Below, one piece after another: positions 1-5,593 of a stretch of DNA of 7,158 nucleotides (position 1 is its first letter; every line of letters starts with the position of its first letter). The notes under the pieces were generated by a model. The model searched no databases and was not told the DNA's origin. It saw only the letters and a program-made list of their open reading frames with translations. The stretch lies in contig CAAFWT010000031.1 in NCBI GenBank assembly GCA_900766785.1, positions 1 to 7,158 of the forward strand, in the 5' to 3' direction. Source of the DNA: an uncultured Paraprevotella sp. Lineage in GTDB: Bacteria; Bacteroidota; Bacteroidia; Bacteroidales; Bacteroidaceae. The position numbers and the translations under genes were made by a program.

Positions 1-50
1 CTCGGATACTGAGCCATCACAAAGCGATTGTTTTCATTCAAATTAAACAT
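1..50 (-). CDS. Putative IS66-family TnpB (Orf2) N-terminus, partial
   Basis: Reading leftwards from an ATG at 50, the frame stays open to the window edge and gives MFNLNENNRFVMAQYP. This resembles the start of IS66-family accessory proteins (TnpB/Orf2), which often open with MF-x-L-x-x-x-N-R-F/Y followed by a Pro and an Asp-Met-Arg motif; that motif would lie just outside the window. TnpB is needed for IS66 transposition, although its biochemical role is not settled. The same frame is open further upstream, so an ATG at 89 would add 13 residues. I prefer the ATG at 50 because the family-like sequence begins there. The call rests on only 16 residues and is tentative. The reading frame is seen directly; the family is inferred. 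Confidence 0.5.
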   Translation of the reverse strand, partial: MFNLNENNRFVMAQYP

Positions 51-118
51 GGCGTTTTTGACTGCAAAGTTCACAAGCAAAAACTTCATGTAAAAGTCGG
101 CTCGTTTCGGATGGTTAC
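1..118 (-). mobile_element. Possible edge of an IS66-type insertion sequence
   Basis: If the frame at the left edge is TnpB, the element's terminal inverted repeat should lie between that gene and the operon terminator. On the minus strand, GTAACCATCCGAAACGAG starts at 118, and IS66-family ends commonly begin with GTAA. That would leave only about 68 bp between the tip and tnpB, too little for a full tnpA, so the element would lack tnpA or use another arrangement. The boundary is inference: the other end and the 8-bp target duplication typical of IS66 are outside the window. Confidence 0.35.
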
Positions 119-204
119 AAAAAACGAGTCACTGTAGCCTCCCACTTGGATATTTCTGCTGAACCCTTATGAGGAAGATGTTTGATGATGAGGAGAAATA
201 ATAT
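119..204. other. Non-coding spacer between operon terminator and possible IS end
   Basis: I find no convincing gene here on either strand. On the minus strand it begins with the AT-rich tail that follows the terminator hairpin (204-196). A 7-bp inverted repeat (101-107 with 122-128, CTCGTTT/AAACGAG) straddles the proposed IS boundary, but it has a 14-base loop and no U-run, so it is not a convincing terminator. Confidence 0.5.
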
Positions 205-243
205 GATTGGGGCTCCGCTGCTTGTAGCAACGAAGCCCCAATC
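205..243 (-). terminator. Intrinsic terminator of the ileS-GH43 transcript
   Basis: A near-perfect inverted repeat lies 44 bp past the GH43 stop. The outer ten pairs (205-214 with 234-243, GATTGGGGCT/AGCCCCAATC) are perfect. Inside them, 216-217 pair with 231-232 and 219-222 pair with 226-229, around a three-base loop at 223-225. The two remaining positions (215/233 and 218/230) are C/A mismatches on the plus strand but G.U wobbles in minus-strand RNA. A minus-strand transcript therefore forms an uninterrupted 18-bp stem. It is followed by ATATTATTT (204-196), a moderately T-rich tail. Strand, location and tail all fit termination of the operon; termination itself is inferred. Confidence 0.8.
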
Positions 244-287
244 CCTTCAGAGCATACAGCCCTACTTTTTATATTCTCAGTCTGCGT

Positions 288-1301
288 TTATTTCTTCTGC
301 TGACGTTTGGCCTGGCGCAGAGCCTTCTTGATGGGTCTTGCCTCCACGCCCTCGAATGTCATCTTCACGGGCTCTATGGTGCCATCCTCGCGGAACACCA
401 GACGGTCTATGCACGTCTCTCTGTAGTTGCCATCGGTCTGGTCCAGTGGACGACGATGGTATACGATGTAATACTCGTCCTTGCCGGGAATCTGCAGCAC
501 AGAGTGATGTCCTGCTCCGCGAGCCACCTGGTCATCTTTCTGCAGTATCTTGCCTTTCCGTTCGAACGGGCCAAACGGACTGTCGGCAATGGCATAGGCC
601 ACACAGTAGTCTGGTCCTGTCCAGCCACCTTCACTCCACATGAAATAATACTTGCCGTTGCGCTTCAGCATGAAAGGTCCCTCCACGTAGCTGGAACTGG
701 GAGTCACCTCATGGAAGCGTTGGCCATCGGGCCAGGGCAGTATGGAGAGCAGGTCGGGACTGAGCCGGCACACGTTGCAGTGCTTCCATCCTCCGTAAAA
801 CATATAATACTGACCGTCATCGTCGCGGAAGACAAACTGGTCAATGGGTTGTGCACCGTTGACAATCTCGTTGATGAGGGGTTTGCCCAAGGCATCCACA
901 TAGGGGCCTTCCGGCTTGTCCGAGACAGCCACGCCTATGCCTCCCACCTCTCCTTCGTGCACGTCATTGGCTCCAAAGAACAGATAATATTTGCCGTTGG
1001 CCTCTATGATGGATGGTGCCCAGAGTGCACGGCGGAGCCAACTGATATTCTTCTGCTCGATGACTTTCTCGTGCTTGGTCCAGTTGACCAAGTCTGTGCT
1101 GGAGAATGCATCAAAGTAGAGCTGATCATCAAATGGGGCACTATAGGTAGGGAATATCCAGTACTTGCCACCCATTACGGCCACTTCGGGATCGGCATAC
1201 ATGCCTTGGAAGAGCGGATTGCCACTCTGTTTCTTACTCTTTGCGCTTGCTGCCATGACAAGCAATAGGCACATCATGGCCAGAGAGATTCTTTTGTTCA
1301 T
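288..1301 (-). CDS. Secreted glycoside hydrolase family 43 protein
   Basis: This encodes a 337-residue enzyme of the five-bladed beta-propeller GH43 family, which cleaves arabinose-, xylose- or galactose-containing glycans by inversion; the substrate cannot be read from the sequence. Residues 1-20 (Lys/Arg start, hydrophobic core, ending AASA) form a signal peptide with likely cleavage after Ala20, so the protein is exported. Cys11 lacks a proper lipobox. The three GH43 acids are visible: Asp37 in YADPEV (general base), Asp154 in QPIDQF (pKa modulator) and Glu207 in YVEGPF (general acid). The HH pair in GAGHHSV (265-266) and the YHRRP motif (281-285) also fit the family. No carbohydrate-binding module follows; the C-terminus is a short Lys/Arg/Gln-rich tail. 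It lies 51 bp after the PFL gene without a recognisable promoter and ends at the terminator. I cannot assign the subfamily. Confidence 0.9.
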   Translation of the reverse strand: MNKRISLAMMCLLLVMAASAKSKKQSGNPLFQGMYADPEVAVMGGKYWIFPTYSAPFDDQLYFDAFSSTDLVNWTKHEKVIEQKNISWLRRALWAPSIIEANGKYYLFFGANDVHEGEVGGIGVAVSDKPEGPYVDALGKPLINEIVNGAQPIDQFVFRDDDGQYYMFYGGWKHCNVCRLSPDLLSILPWPDGQRFHEVTPSSSYVEGPFMLKRNGKYYFMWSEGGWTGPDYCVAYAIADSPFGPFERKGKILQKDDQVARGAGHHSVLQIPGKDEYYIVYHRRPLDQTDGNYRETCIDRLVFREDGTIEPVKMTFEGVEARPIKKALRQAKRQQKK

Positions 1302-1352
1302 ATTCTACTATCGATTCATTGAGTTGTGATACAGTATCCCGGCAGAGCAGGA

Positions 1353-2717
1353 TTAATTCTTGAAGCTATGGATGGGTGCAGGGATTCGTCCTTTACGGTT
1401 GATGAATGCCTCACAGCTGAACCCATTCACGGGCATGATGGGAGCATAGCCCAGCAATCCTCCAAACTCTACGGTCTCTCCCACGCCCTTTCCTATTACA
1501 GGAATGATGCGCACGGCAGTTGTCTTCTGGTTGACCATGCCTATAGCGGCTTCATCGGCAATGATTCCACTGATGGTGGTGGCAGGTGTGTCGCCAGGTA
1601 TGGCTATCATATCCAGTCCCACCGAGCACACACAGGTCATAGCTTCCAGCTTCTCCAGGGTAAGTGCACCTGCCTGCACGGCATCTATCATCCCTTGGTC
1701 TTCACTCACGGGGATGAAGGCACCGCTGAGTCCGCCCACGTAGCTGCTGGCCATCACGCCTCCCTTCTTCACCTGGTCGTTGAGGAGAGCCAGAGCAGCG
1801 GTGGTTCCAGGTGCTCCTGCATGTTCCAGTCCTATCTCACACAGTATGTCTGCCACGGAATCGCCAATGGCAGGAGTGGGTGCCAGACTGAGGTCTATGA
1901 TGCCAAAGGGGATTCCCAGGCGGCGAGAAGCCTCCTGAGCCACATATTGTCCCACACGTGTAATCTTGAAAGCCGTCCGCTTGATGGTTTCGCACAGGAC
2001 CTCAAAGCTTTCTCCCCGTATGCTCTTCAGGACATGGTGCACCACACCAGGTCCGCTTACGCCTACGTTGATGATTGCATCATCCTCGCTCACTCCATGG
2101 AAGGCGCCTGCCATGAAGGGGTTGTCATCGGGGGCATTGCACAGAACCACCAGTTTGCCACAACCCAAGGAGTCGTTGTCCTGAGTGGCTTGTGCTGTTT
2201 CCAGGATTATCTCGCCCATGAGTCTCACGGCATCCATATTGATACCTGTCTTGGTGCTCCCCACGTTGACACTGCTGCATATTCGCTCGGTGGTGGCCAT
2301 CGCTTGGGGAATGGAACGTATCAGTAGCTCATCCGAACGTGTCATGCCCTTGCTCACCACGGCACTGTATCCTCCCAGGAAGTTGACCCCCACCTTCTTG
2401 GCTGCCGCATCCAGAGTCTGAGCTATGCGCACGTAGTCCTCTGGTGTATGGCAACAGGCACCTCCCACTAGGCTGATGGGTGTGATGGATACACGCTTGT
2501 TGACGATGGGGATACCTATCTCCCTGCTGATATCTTCTCCTGTGGACACCAGATTCTGTGCCAGGGTGGTTATCTTCTCATATATCTTCTGGCAACAGGT
2601 CTCCAGGTCCTTGTCGGCACACTCCAGCAGGTTGATGCCCATGGTGATGGTGCGGACGTCCAGGGTCTCCTCTTCCACCATCTTGTTGGTTTCGAGAACT
2701 TCGTTGATGCTGATCAT
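1353..2717 (-). CDS. PFL family protein (UPF0210/DUF711)
   Basis: The product is a full-length 454-residue member of UPF0210, a family related in fold to pyruvate formate-lyase and of unestablished function; the usual length is about 450. Characteristic stretches are VNFLGGYSAVVSKG (111-124), SSVNVGSTKTGINMDAV (148-164), the glycine-rich NVGVSGPGVV segment near the middle, and the APTPAIGDSVADIL and HAGAPGTTAALALLND segments after it. There is no signal peptide or membrane segment, so it should be cytosolic. It starts 44 bp after the ACT-domain gene. The same ACT/UPF0210 pair is adjacent in many bacteria, including Firmicutes such as Streptococcus pneumoniae (SP0238/SP0239), which suggests the ACT protein senses a ligand for this partner; that role is inference. 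The ATG at 2717 is chosen because the family N-terminus (MISINEVLETNKMVEEETLDVRTIT) begins there. No clear Shine-Dalgarno sequence precedes it. Confidence 0.92.
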   Translation of the reverse strand: MISINEVLETNKMVEEETLDVRTITMGINLLECADKDLETCCQKIYEKITTLAQNLVSTGEDISREIGIPIVNKRVSITPISLVGGACCHTPEDYVRIAQTLDAAAKKVGVNFLGGYSAVVSKGMTRSDELLIRSIPQAMATTERICSSVNVGSTKTGINMDAVRLMGEIILETAQATQDNDSLGCGKLVVLCNAPDDNPFMAGAFHGVSEDDAIINVGVSGPGVVHHVLKSIRGESFEVLCETIKRTAFKITRVGQYVAQEASRRLGIPFGIIDLSLAPTPAIGDSVADILCEIGLEHAGAPGTTAALALLNDQVKKGGVMASSYVGGLSGAFIPVSEDQGMIDAVQAGALTLEKLEAMTCVCSVGLDMIAIPGDTPATTISGIIADEAAIGMVNQKTTAVRIIPVIGKGVGETVEFGGLLGYAPIMPVNGFSCEAFINRKGRIPAPIHSFKN

Positions 2718-2761
2718 ATGTGTCTGTGTTGTTTAAAAGAGGGAATGTATAGGGTGACGGA

Positions 2762-3034
2762 TTATATTCTGTGCATCTTCTCGAAGATGGCTTCCTTCTG
2801 GCATTTGACTTGAACACCGAGTTCAGAGCCCACACTCTCCAGATCGTTGGCAATGGTGAGGAAGTCCTTGCTGCAAGCCTCCATGTCGGCAATCATCATC
2901 ATGTTGAAGTAGCCTTGGACGATGGTCTGTGAGATGTCCAGAATGTTTATCTTGCTCTCTGCCAGGTAAGAGCAAACCCTTGCAATGATGCCTGTGGTAT
3001 CTTTACCCACCACCGTAATGATAATCTTTTCCAT
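2762..3034 (-). CDS. ACT domain-containing protein (UPF0237 type)
   Basis: This is a 90-residue protein made of essentially a single ACT domain, a ligand-binding fold that often senses amino acids. The N-terminal strand and turn EKIIITVVGKDTTGIIARV (2-20) have the ACT pattern of a beta strand, then G-x-D-x-x-G-I-I-A at the ligand-binding turn. This is followed by a helix (CSYLAESKINILDIS), a second strand (YFNMMMIADM), a second helix (DFLTIANDLESVGSELG) and a last strand. Length and sequence match the UPF0237 group, annotated as GcvR-like or ACT proteins, and it is cytosolic. It lies 36 bp after the small gene and 44 bp before the UPF0210 gene, the conserved partner arrangement. A weak purine run (AAAGAGAC) lies next to the ATG. 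The ligand is not known. Confidence 0.92.
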   Translation of the reverse strand: MEKIIITVVGKDTTGIIARVCSYLAESKINILDISQTIVQGYFNMMMIADMEACSKDFLTIANDLESVGSELGVQVKCQKEAIFEKMHRI

Positions 3035-3070
3035 GTCTCTTTGAATATTGGGTGATAAATCTATTTGTGC

Positions 3071-3277
3071 TTAGTCTGTCTTCACCTCCAGGGAGAGCAG
3101 TTGCCGATAGCTGCAGTTTGTCTTCAGCTCCCCTCCCACCCATGCAGTGAAAGGCTCTTCTTCTCTGAGCCTGTGCCATTGGCTGATGTTTCCTCCCGCA
3201 TCCAGATGCACCGACACCGGCCCTTCCAGGAAGTGCTCATCTGATGTGCGTATTCTGTGATAGGCTTGGCTGTGCAT
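3071..3277 (-). CDS. Small unrecognised protein, 68 aa
   Basis: A small gene follows the DUF4296 lipoprotein gene, in the expected direction and with short gaps on both sides (32 and 36 bp). I start it at the ATG at 3277, which has the purine run GGAAGGAAAC about five bases upstream. A longer version from a TTG at 3313 would overlap the preceding stop codon (TTGA), adding 12 residues of low-hydrophobicity sequence, and looks less likely. The protein MHSQAYHRIR...EVKTD has no signal peptide, membrane span or known motif. It looks like a beta-rich single domain: an opening strand with Tyr/His, a VSVHLDAGGNISQWHRL strand-turn-strand (23-39), then EEEPFTAWVGGEL (41-53). My recollection is that small proteins with a similar H-x-h...PL-x-EE-x-x-x-T-x-W/F-x-G-G pattern follow DUF4296 genes in other Bacteroidales, but I cannot verify it. 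Function unknown. Confidence 0.72.
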   Translation of the reverse strand: MHSQAYHRIRTSDEHFLEGPVSVHLDAGGNISQWHRLREEEPFTAWVGGELKTNCSYRQLLSLEVKTD

Positions 3278-3309
3278 GGTCAGTTTCCTTCCGGGGGCAG
3301 ATGTGTATG

Positions 3310-4386
3310 TCAACGTTTGATTTCTCTGGCGGGTCTCAATGTCCTGTTGGGTTTGAGGGGCCTGGCAGAGGGCGCTTTCTGGATGTTTATAGTATTGGTA
3401 TGCGGATGTGCTTCACGCAGTTGTGCGGGACTAATACGAGGGCGGGGCAGTTCCTTCCTCTCTTCCTCCATTGATTCGGGTTGGAGGTCGGTGGTATCCA
3501 CTTGTGCATCTATGGAGTCTGTCTTGAGCTGGACAGTATCGTTCTTCTGCACGTTCTCCTTTGGTTTGGGATGTATTCTTATGAGTGAGATGTTCCTCAG
3601 CAAGAGCACCTCAGGCACATTCCGTCCTTGCTTCTCCTTTTCCTGCACTTCCCGGGAAGAGAGGTATACCATGGCCGTCACCGATACCGGTCTCAGGGTG
3701 TCCAGCTTGGAGGTTGGTTGCCAATGCATTTCCACATCCCTTTCTCCGTACACACGTGATGTGGTGCTTACCACAGTATCATTCTCATATCGAATGATGA
3801 GCTGTGCAAAGGCATCTGGCAGATTGCCCGGAGCCACCTTCTGGCTATTGCAATGCCATATGAACTTATCACCAGCCCGTGTGGCTGTGTCAGCCTCCCA
3901 GGTAATCATGAGCAGGTTGTGCAGTACATCCGATGTCAGGGTGGCATGCTGTATGCCGTTCCATACATTGGCTGTGTCGCCCTGCTGTGTCAGATGGGCA
4001 TATTTGCTGGAGTGGTCATATTCGCCATTGCTGTTGCCCGAGGACCCTCTCATTGCCTCAACCTTTTCACACACCCTGGCACATATGAGAGCCATCTGTT
4101 CGGAGTGGGCACTGTAATAAATCATAGAGGAGTCGAAGACGGCCTCCTCGATATGATGTTTCCTCAGGGCAGCCCGTATGTAAGTGTATCGCAGAGCCTC
4201 TGCATTTGCTGCATCGTTCTGTGCCTCTGCCATTCCCTGAGCCAAGTGATAGTCCACCAGCAGTCTCTCCATCTGTGAGGGGGAGAGTATTCCTGCAGGT
4301 CTCTTGGGCTTGCATGAGAGGAGTGCAGGCAGAAGCAATATGGCCAGCAGTGCGAAGTGCGGCAGCAGGCTGTGGGCCTTTCTCAT
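3310..4386 (-). CDS. DUF4296 domain-containing lipoprotein
   Basis: This encodes a 358-residue predicted lipoprotein. Residues 1-25 carry a basic start, a long Leu/Ala-rich core and a lipobox LLSC with the modified Cys at 25, followed by KPKRP, so it should be cleaved by signal peptidase II and anchored in the envelope. Residues about 33-112 match the helical DUF4296 domain (for example MERLLVDYHLAQGMAEAQND and YYSAHSEQMALICARVCEKVE), a Bacteroidota-restricted family of unknown function. The middle (about 130-275) appears beta-rich. The last 80 residues (about 280-358) are acidic, then Pro/Arg/Lys-rich and probably disordered. The ATG overlaps the lspA stop codon (ATGA at 4383-4386), indicating translational coupling. 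Other DUF4296 proteins are often shorter; this one has a long extra C-terminal part. The role is unknown; envelope location is inferred from the lipobox. Confidence 0.88.
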   Translation of the reverse strand: MRKAHSLLPHFALLAILLLPALLSCKPKRPAGILSPSQMERLLVDYHLAQGMAEAQNDAANAEALRYTYIRAALRKHHIEEAVFDSSMIYYSAHSEQMALICARVCEKVEAMRGSSGNSNGEYDHSSKYAHLTQQGDTANVWNGIQHATLTSDVLHNLLMITWEADTATRAGDKFIWHCNSQKVAPGNLPDAFAQLIIRYENDTVVSTTSRVYGERDVEMHWQPTSKLDTLRPVSVTAMVYLSSREVQEKEKQGRNVPEVLLLRNISLIRIHPKPKENVQKNDTVQLKTDSIDAQVDTTDLQPESMEEERKELPRPRISPAQLREAHPHTNTINIQKAPSARPLKPNRTLRPAREIKR

Positions 4387-4988
4387 GACTGAAGTACTTT
4401 CCTATAGAATAGCAGCAAGGCGATGATGCCGCAGGAGATGCATGCATCTGCCAGATTGAAGATAGGACTGAAGAAGATGAAATGCTTGTCTCCTATCATG
4501 GGTATCCATGATGGCCAGTCAAATTCCACCAGAGGGAAATAGAACATATCCACCACGCGTCCCATCATCAGTGACTCATAACCTGTTCCCCAAGGGACAA
4601 ATTCTGCCACGATGGGTGCGGGGGGATTGTTGAAGATGAGTCCGTAGAACAGACAGTCAACTATGTTTCCTGCTGCTCCTGCCGTAATGAGAACCAGACA
4701 CAAGAGGAGACCCCATGATACTCCTCTGCGGATATTGCGTATGATGATATATATGAGAACGCTCACGGCCACGATACGAAACGATGTGAGGAAGTACTTG
4801 TTGAGGAACTCAGCTCCGAAGGCCATTCCGTTGTTCTCCGTGAAGAGTATCTGGAACCAGTCTGTGATGTGGATGCTTTGGTGTAAGTACATATGGGTCT
4901 TTACTGCAACCTTTATGATCTGGTCTGCCAGGATTATCAGCAGGAACAGCATCGATGCAGAAAGGGCCTGTTTGGTCTCTCTTCTCAT
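4383..4988 (-). CDS. lspA: Lipoprotein signal peptidase (signal peptidase II)
   Basis: LspA is the inner-membrane aspartyl protease that removes signal peptides from diacylated prolipoproteins just before the lipid-modified Cys. The 201-residue product has four hydrophobic segments (about 10-30, 65-83, 91-110 and 178-196). Family motifs are all present: Asp22 in ADQIIK, TENNGMAFG (50-58), AGAAGNIVD (103-111), GRVVDMFYFP (143-152) and FNLADACIS (177-185). By comparison with known LspA enzymes the catalytic pair should be Asp147 and Asp181. The stretch between them is longer than in proteobacterial enzymes, with an insert (about 153-176: VEFDWPSW..GDKHFIFF) that I associate with Bacteroidota LspA. 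It follows a 163-bp leader after the dksA-like gene and overlaps the next gene by four bases. The start ATG at 4988 gives the usual basic N-terminus (MRRETK). Confidence 0.97.
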   Translation of the reverse strand: MRRETKQALSASMLFLLIILADQIIKVAVKTHMYLHQSIHITDWFQILFTENNGMAFGAEFLNKYFLTSFRIVAVSVLIYIIIRNIRRGVSWGLLLCLVLITAGAAGNIVDCLFYGLIFNNPPAPIVAEFVPWGTGYESLMMGRVVDMFYFPLVEFDWPSWIPMIGDKHFIFFSPIFNLADACISCGIIALLLFYRKVLQS

Positions 4989-5151
4989 TTCTTTGGTTTA
5001 AGGGCGTTCTCTTTTACATTATATATATAATACGCGCGTGCGCGAAGTGAACATTCATCCCTCAGAGAGAGAATGCTCTCGCCTGAGTCTCTGCCCCGCA
5101 TCCTATGCTTATGGGCGGCGGGGAGGAGACTACTGTGGTCTGTGATACTCC
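4989..5151 (-). promoter_or_regulatory. lspA leader with AT palindrome, CG-alternating tract and hairpin
   Basis: This is the only long gap inside the operon. From right to left it contains a two-part hairpin (5061-5065 with 5083-5087 and 5067-5071 with 5076-5080, four-base loop), a CGCG-rich alternating purine-pyrimidine tract (5030-5044) and a 14-bp palindrome ATTATATATATAAT (5018-5031). The lspA ATG follows about 30 bases later. The AT palindrome contains TATAAT, but I do not see the Bacteroidota consensus (TTTG and TAnnTTTG), so a promoter here is only a possibility. No U-run follows the hairpin, so it does not look like a terminator for the dksA-like gene. No small ORF stands out. Confidence 0.4.
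5061..5087 (-). other. Hairpin in the lspA 5' leader
   Basis: Two consecutive 5-bp stems, CTCAG/CTGAG outside and GAGAG/CTCTC inside, are separated by a one-versus-two-base internal loop and capped by a four-base loop. It lies 64 bp downstream of the dksA-like stop and about 70 bases upstream of the lspA start. On the minus strand it is followed by GGATGAATGTTCAC, not a U-run. It could be an mRNA-stabilising or processing structure; its function is unknown. Confidence 0.35.
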
Positions 5152-5541
5152 TCAGCGGCGCTTCTTGTCTCTGGCATTCTTGGCTTCGATGCTCAGAGTG
5201 GCATGGGGTACTGCTCTCAATCGTTCCTTGGGAATCAGTTTGCCTGTTTCCCTACAGATGCCATACGTCTTGTTCTCAATACGTATCAAAGCGGCTTCCA
5301 GACCTTGGATAAACTTCTGTGAGCGGGCGGCCATGCTTATTAGGGCTTCTTTGCTCTGAGTCTCACTGCCTTCTTCCAGAACGTGATAGGTGGGCATAGT
5401 GTCGTCCACACCGTTGTTGTTACGGTTGCTCAACTGGTCGATAAGCACTTCATAGTCACGCTTCGCGATAACGAGCTTTTCCTCGATGATCTTCTTGAAC
5501 TCCTCAAGTTCCTCGTCCGTATATCTGAGTTTTTCTTCCAT
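5152..5541 (-). CDS. DksA/TraR-family protein with degenerate zinc finger
   Basis: A 129-residue member of the DksA/TraR family, proteins that enter the RNA polymerase secondary channel and, with ppGpp in proteobacteria, adjust transcription on starvation. Residues 1-40 and about 65-92 form two helices of a coiled coil, with an acidic connecting region (VDDTMPTYHVLEEGSE, 45-60). The C-terminal part YGICRETGKLIPKERLRAVPHATLSIEAKN (93-122) clearly aligns with the family's zinc finger, but only the first ligand Cys96 remains. The others are replaced by Thr99, Ser117 and Ala120, so zinc binding is unlikely. This pattern is common for Bacteroidota homologues as far as I recall. It is 52 bp downstream of ileS with no clear promoter, so probably co-transcribed. 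Whether it acts like E. coli DksA is not known from the sequence. Confidence 0.93.
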   Translation of the reverse strand: MEEKLRYTDEELEEFKKIIEEKLVIAKRDYEVLIDQLSNRNNNGVDDTMPTYHVLEEGSETQSKEALISMAARSQKFIQGLEAALIRIENKTYGICRETGKLIPKERLRAVPHATLSIEAKNARDKKRR

Positions 5542-5593
5542 AAGTATAGGGTTAATGTTTATGTTAATCCGTGTACTATAGTCTCTCTTTGTC

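Noticed and set aside
101..128. 7-bp inverted repeat near the left edge as a second terminator
   Set aside because: It has a 14-base loop, a weak stem and no U-run on either strand, and it straddles the proposed IS boundary, so it is probably chance.
456..1268. Plus-strand open frame of 270 codons opposite the GH43 gene
   Set aside because: The minus-strand frame carries all GH43 catalytic motifs and a signal peptide. The plus-strand frame has no recognisable domain and is a shadow of the biased codons in the real gene.
1326..2327. Plus-strand open frame of 333 codons opposite the PFL gene
   Set aside because: It is His/Gly/Ser-rich with no domain pattern, while the opposite strand encodes a full-length UPF0210 protein. 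It is a shadow frame.
3278..3313. TTG start at 3313 for the small gene, overlapping the DUF4296 stop
   Set aside because: The overlap is tempting for coupling, but the ATG at 3277 has a better upstream purine run and the added 12 residues show no folded pattern. It remains possible.
3257..4117. Plus-strand open frame of 286 codons opposite the DUF4296 gene
   Set aside because: It is Cys/Ser-rich, as expected for the reverse complement of a real gene, has no motif and would overlap two minus-strand genes.
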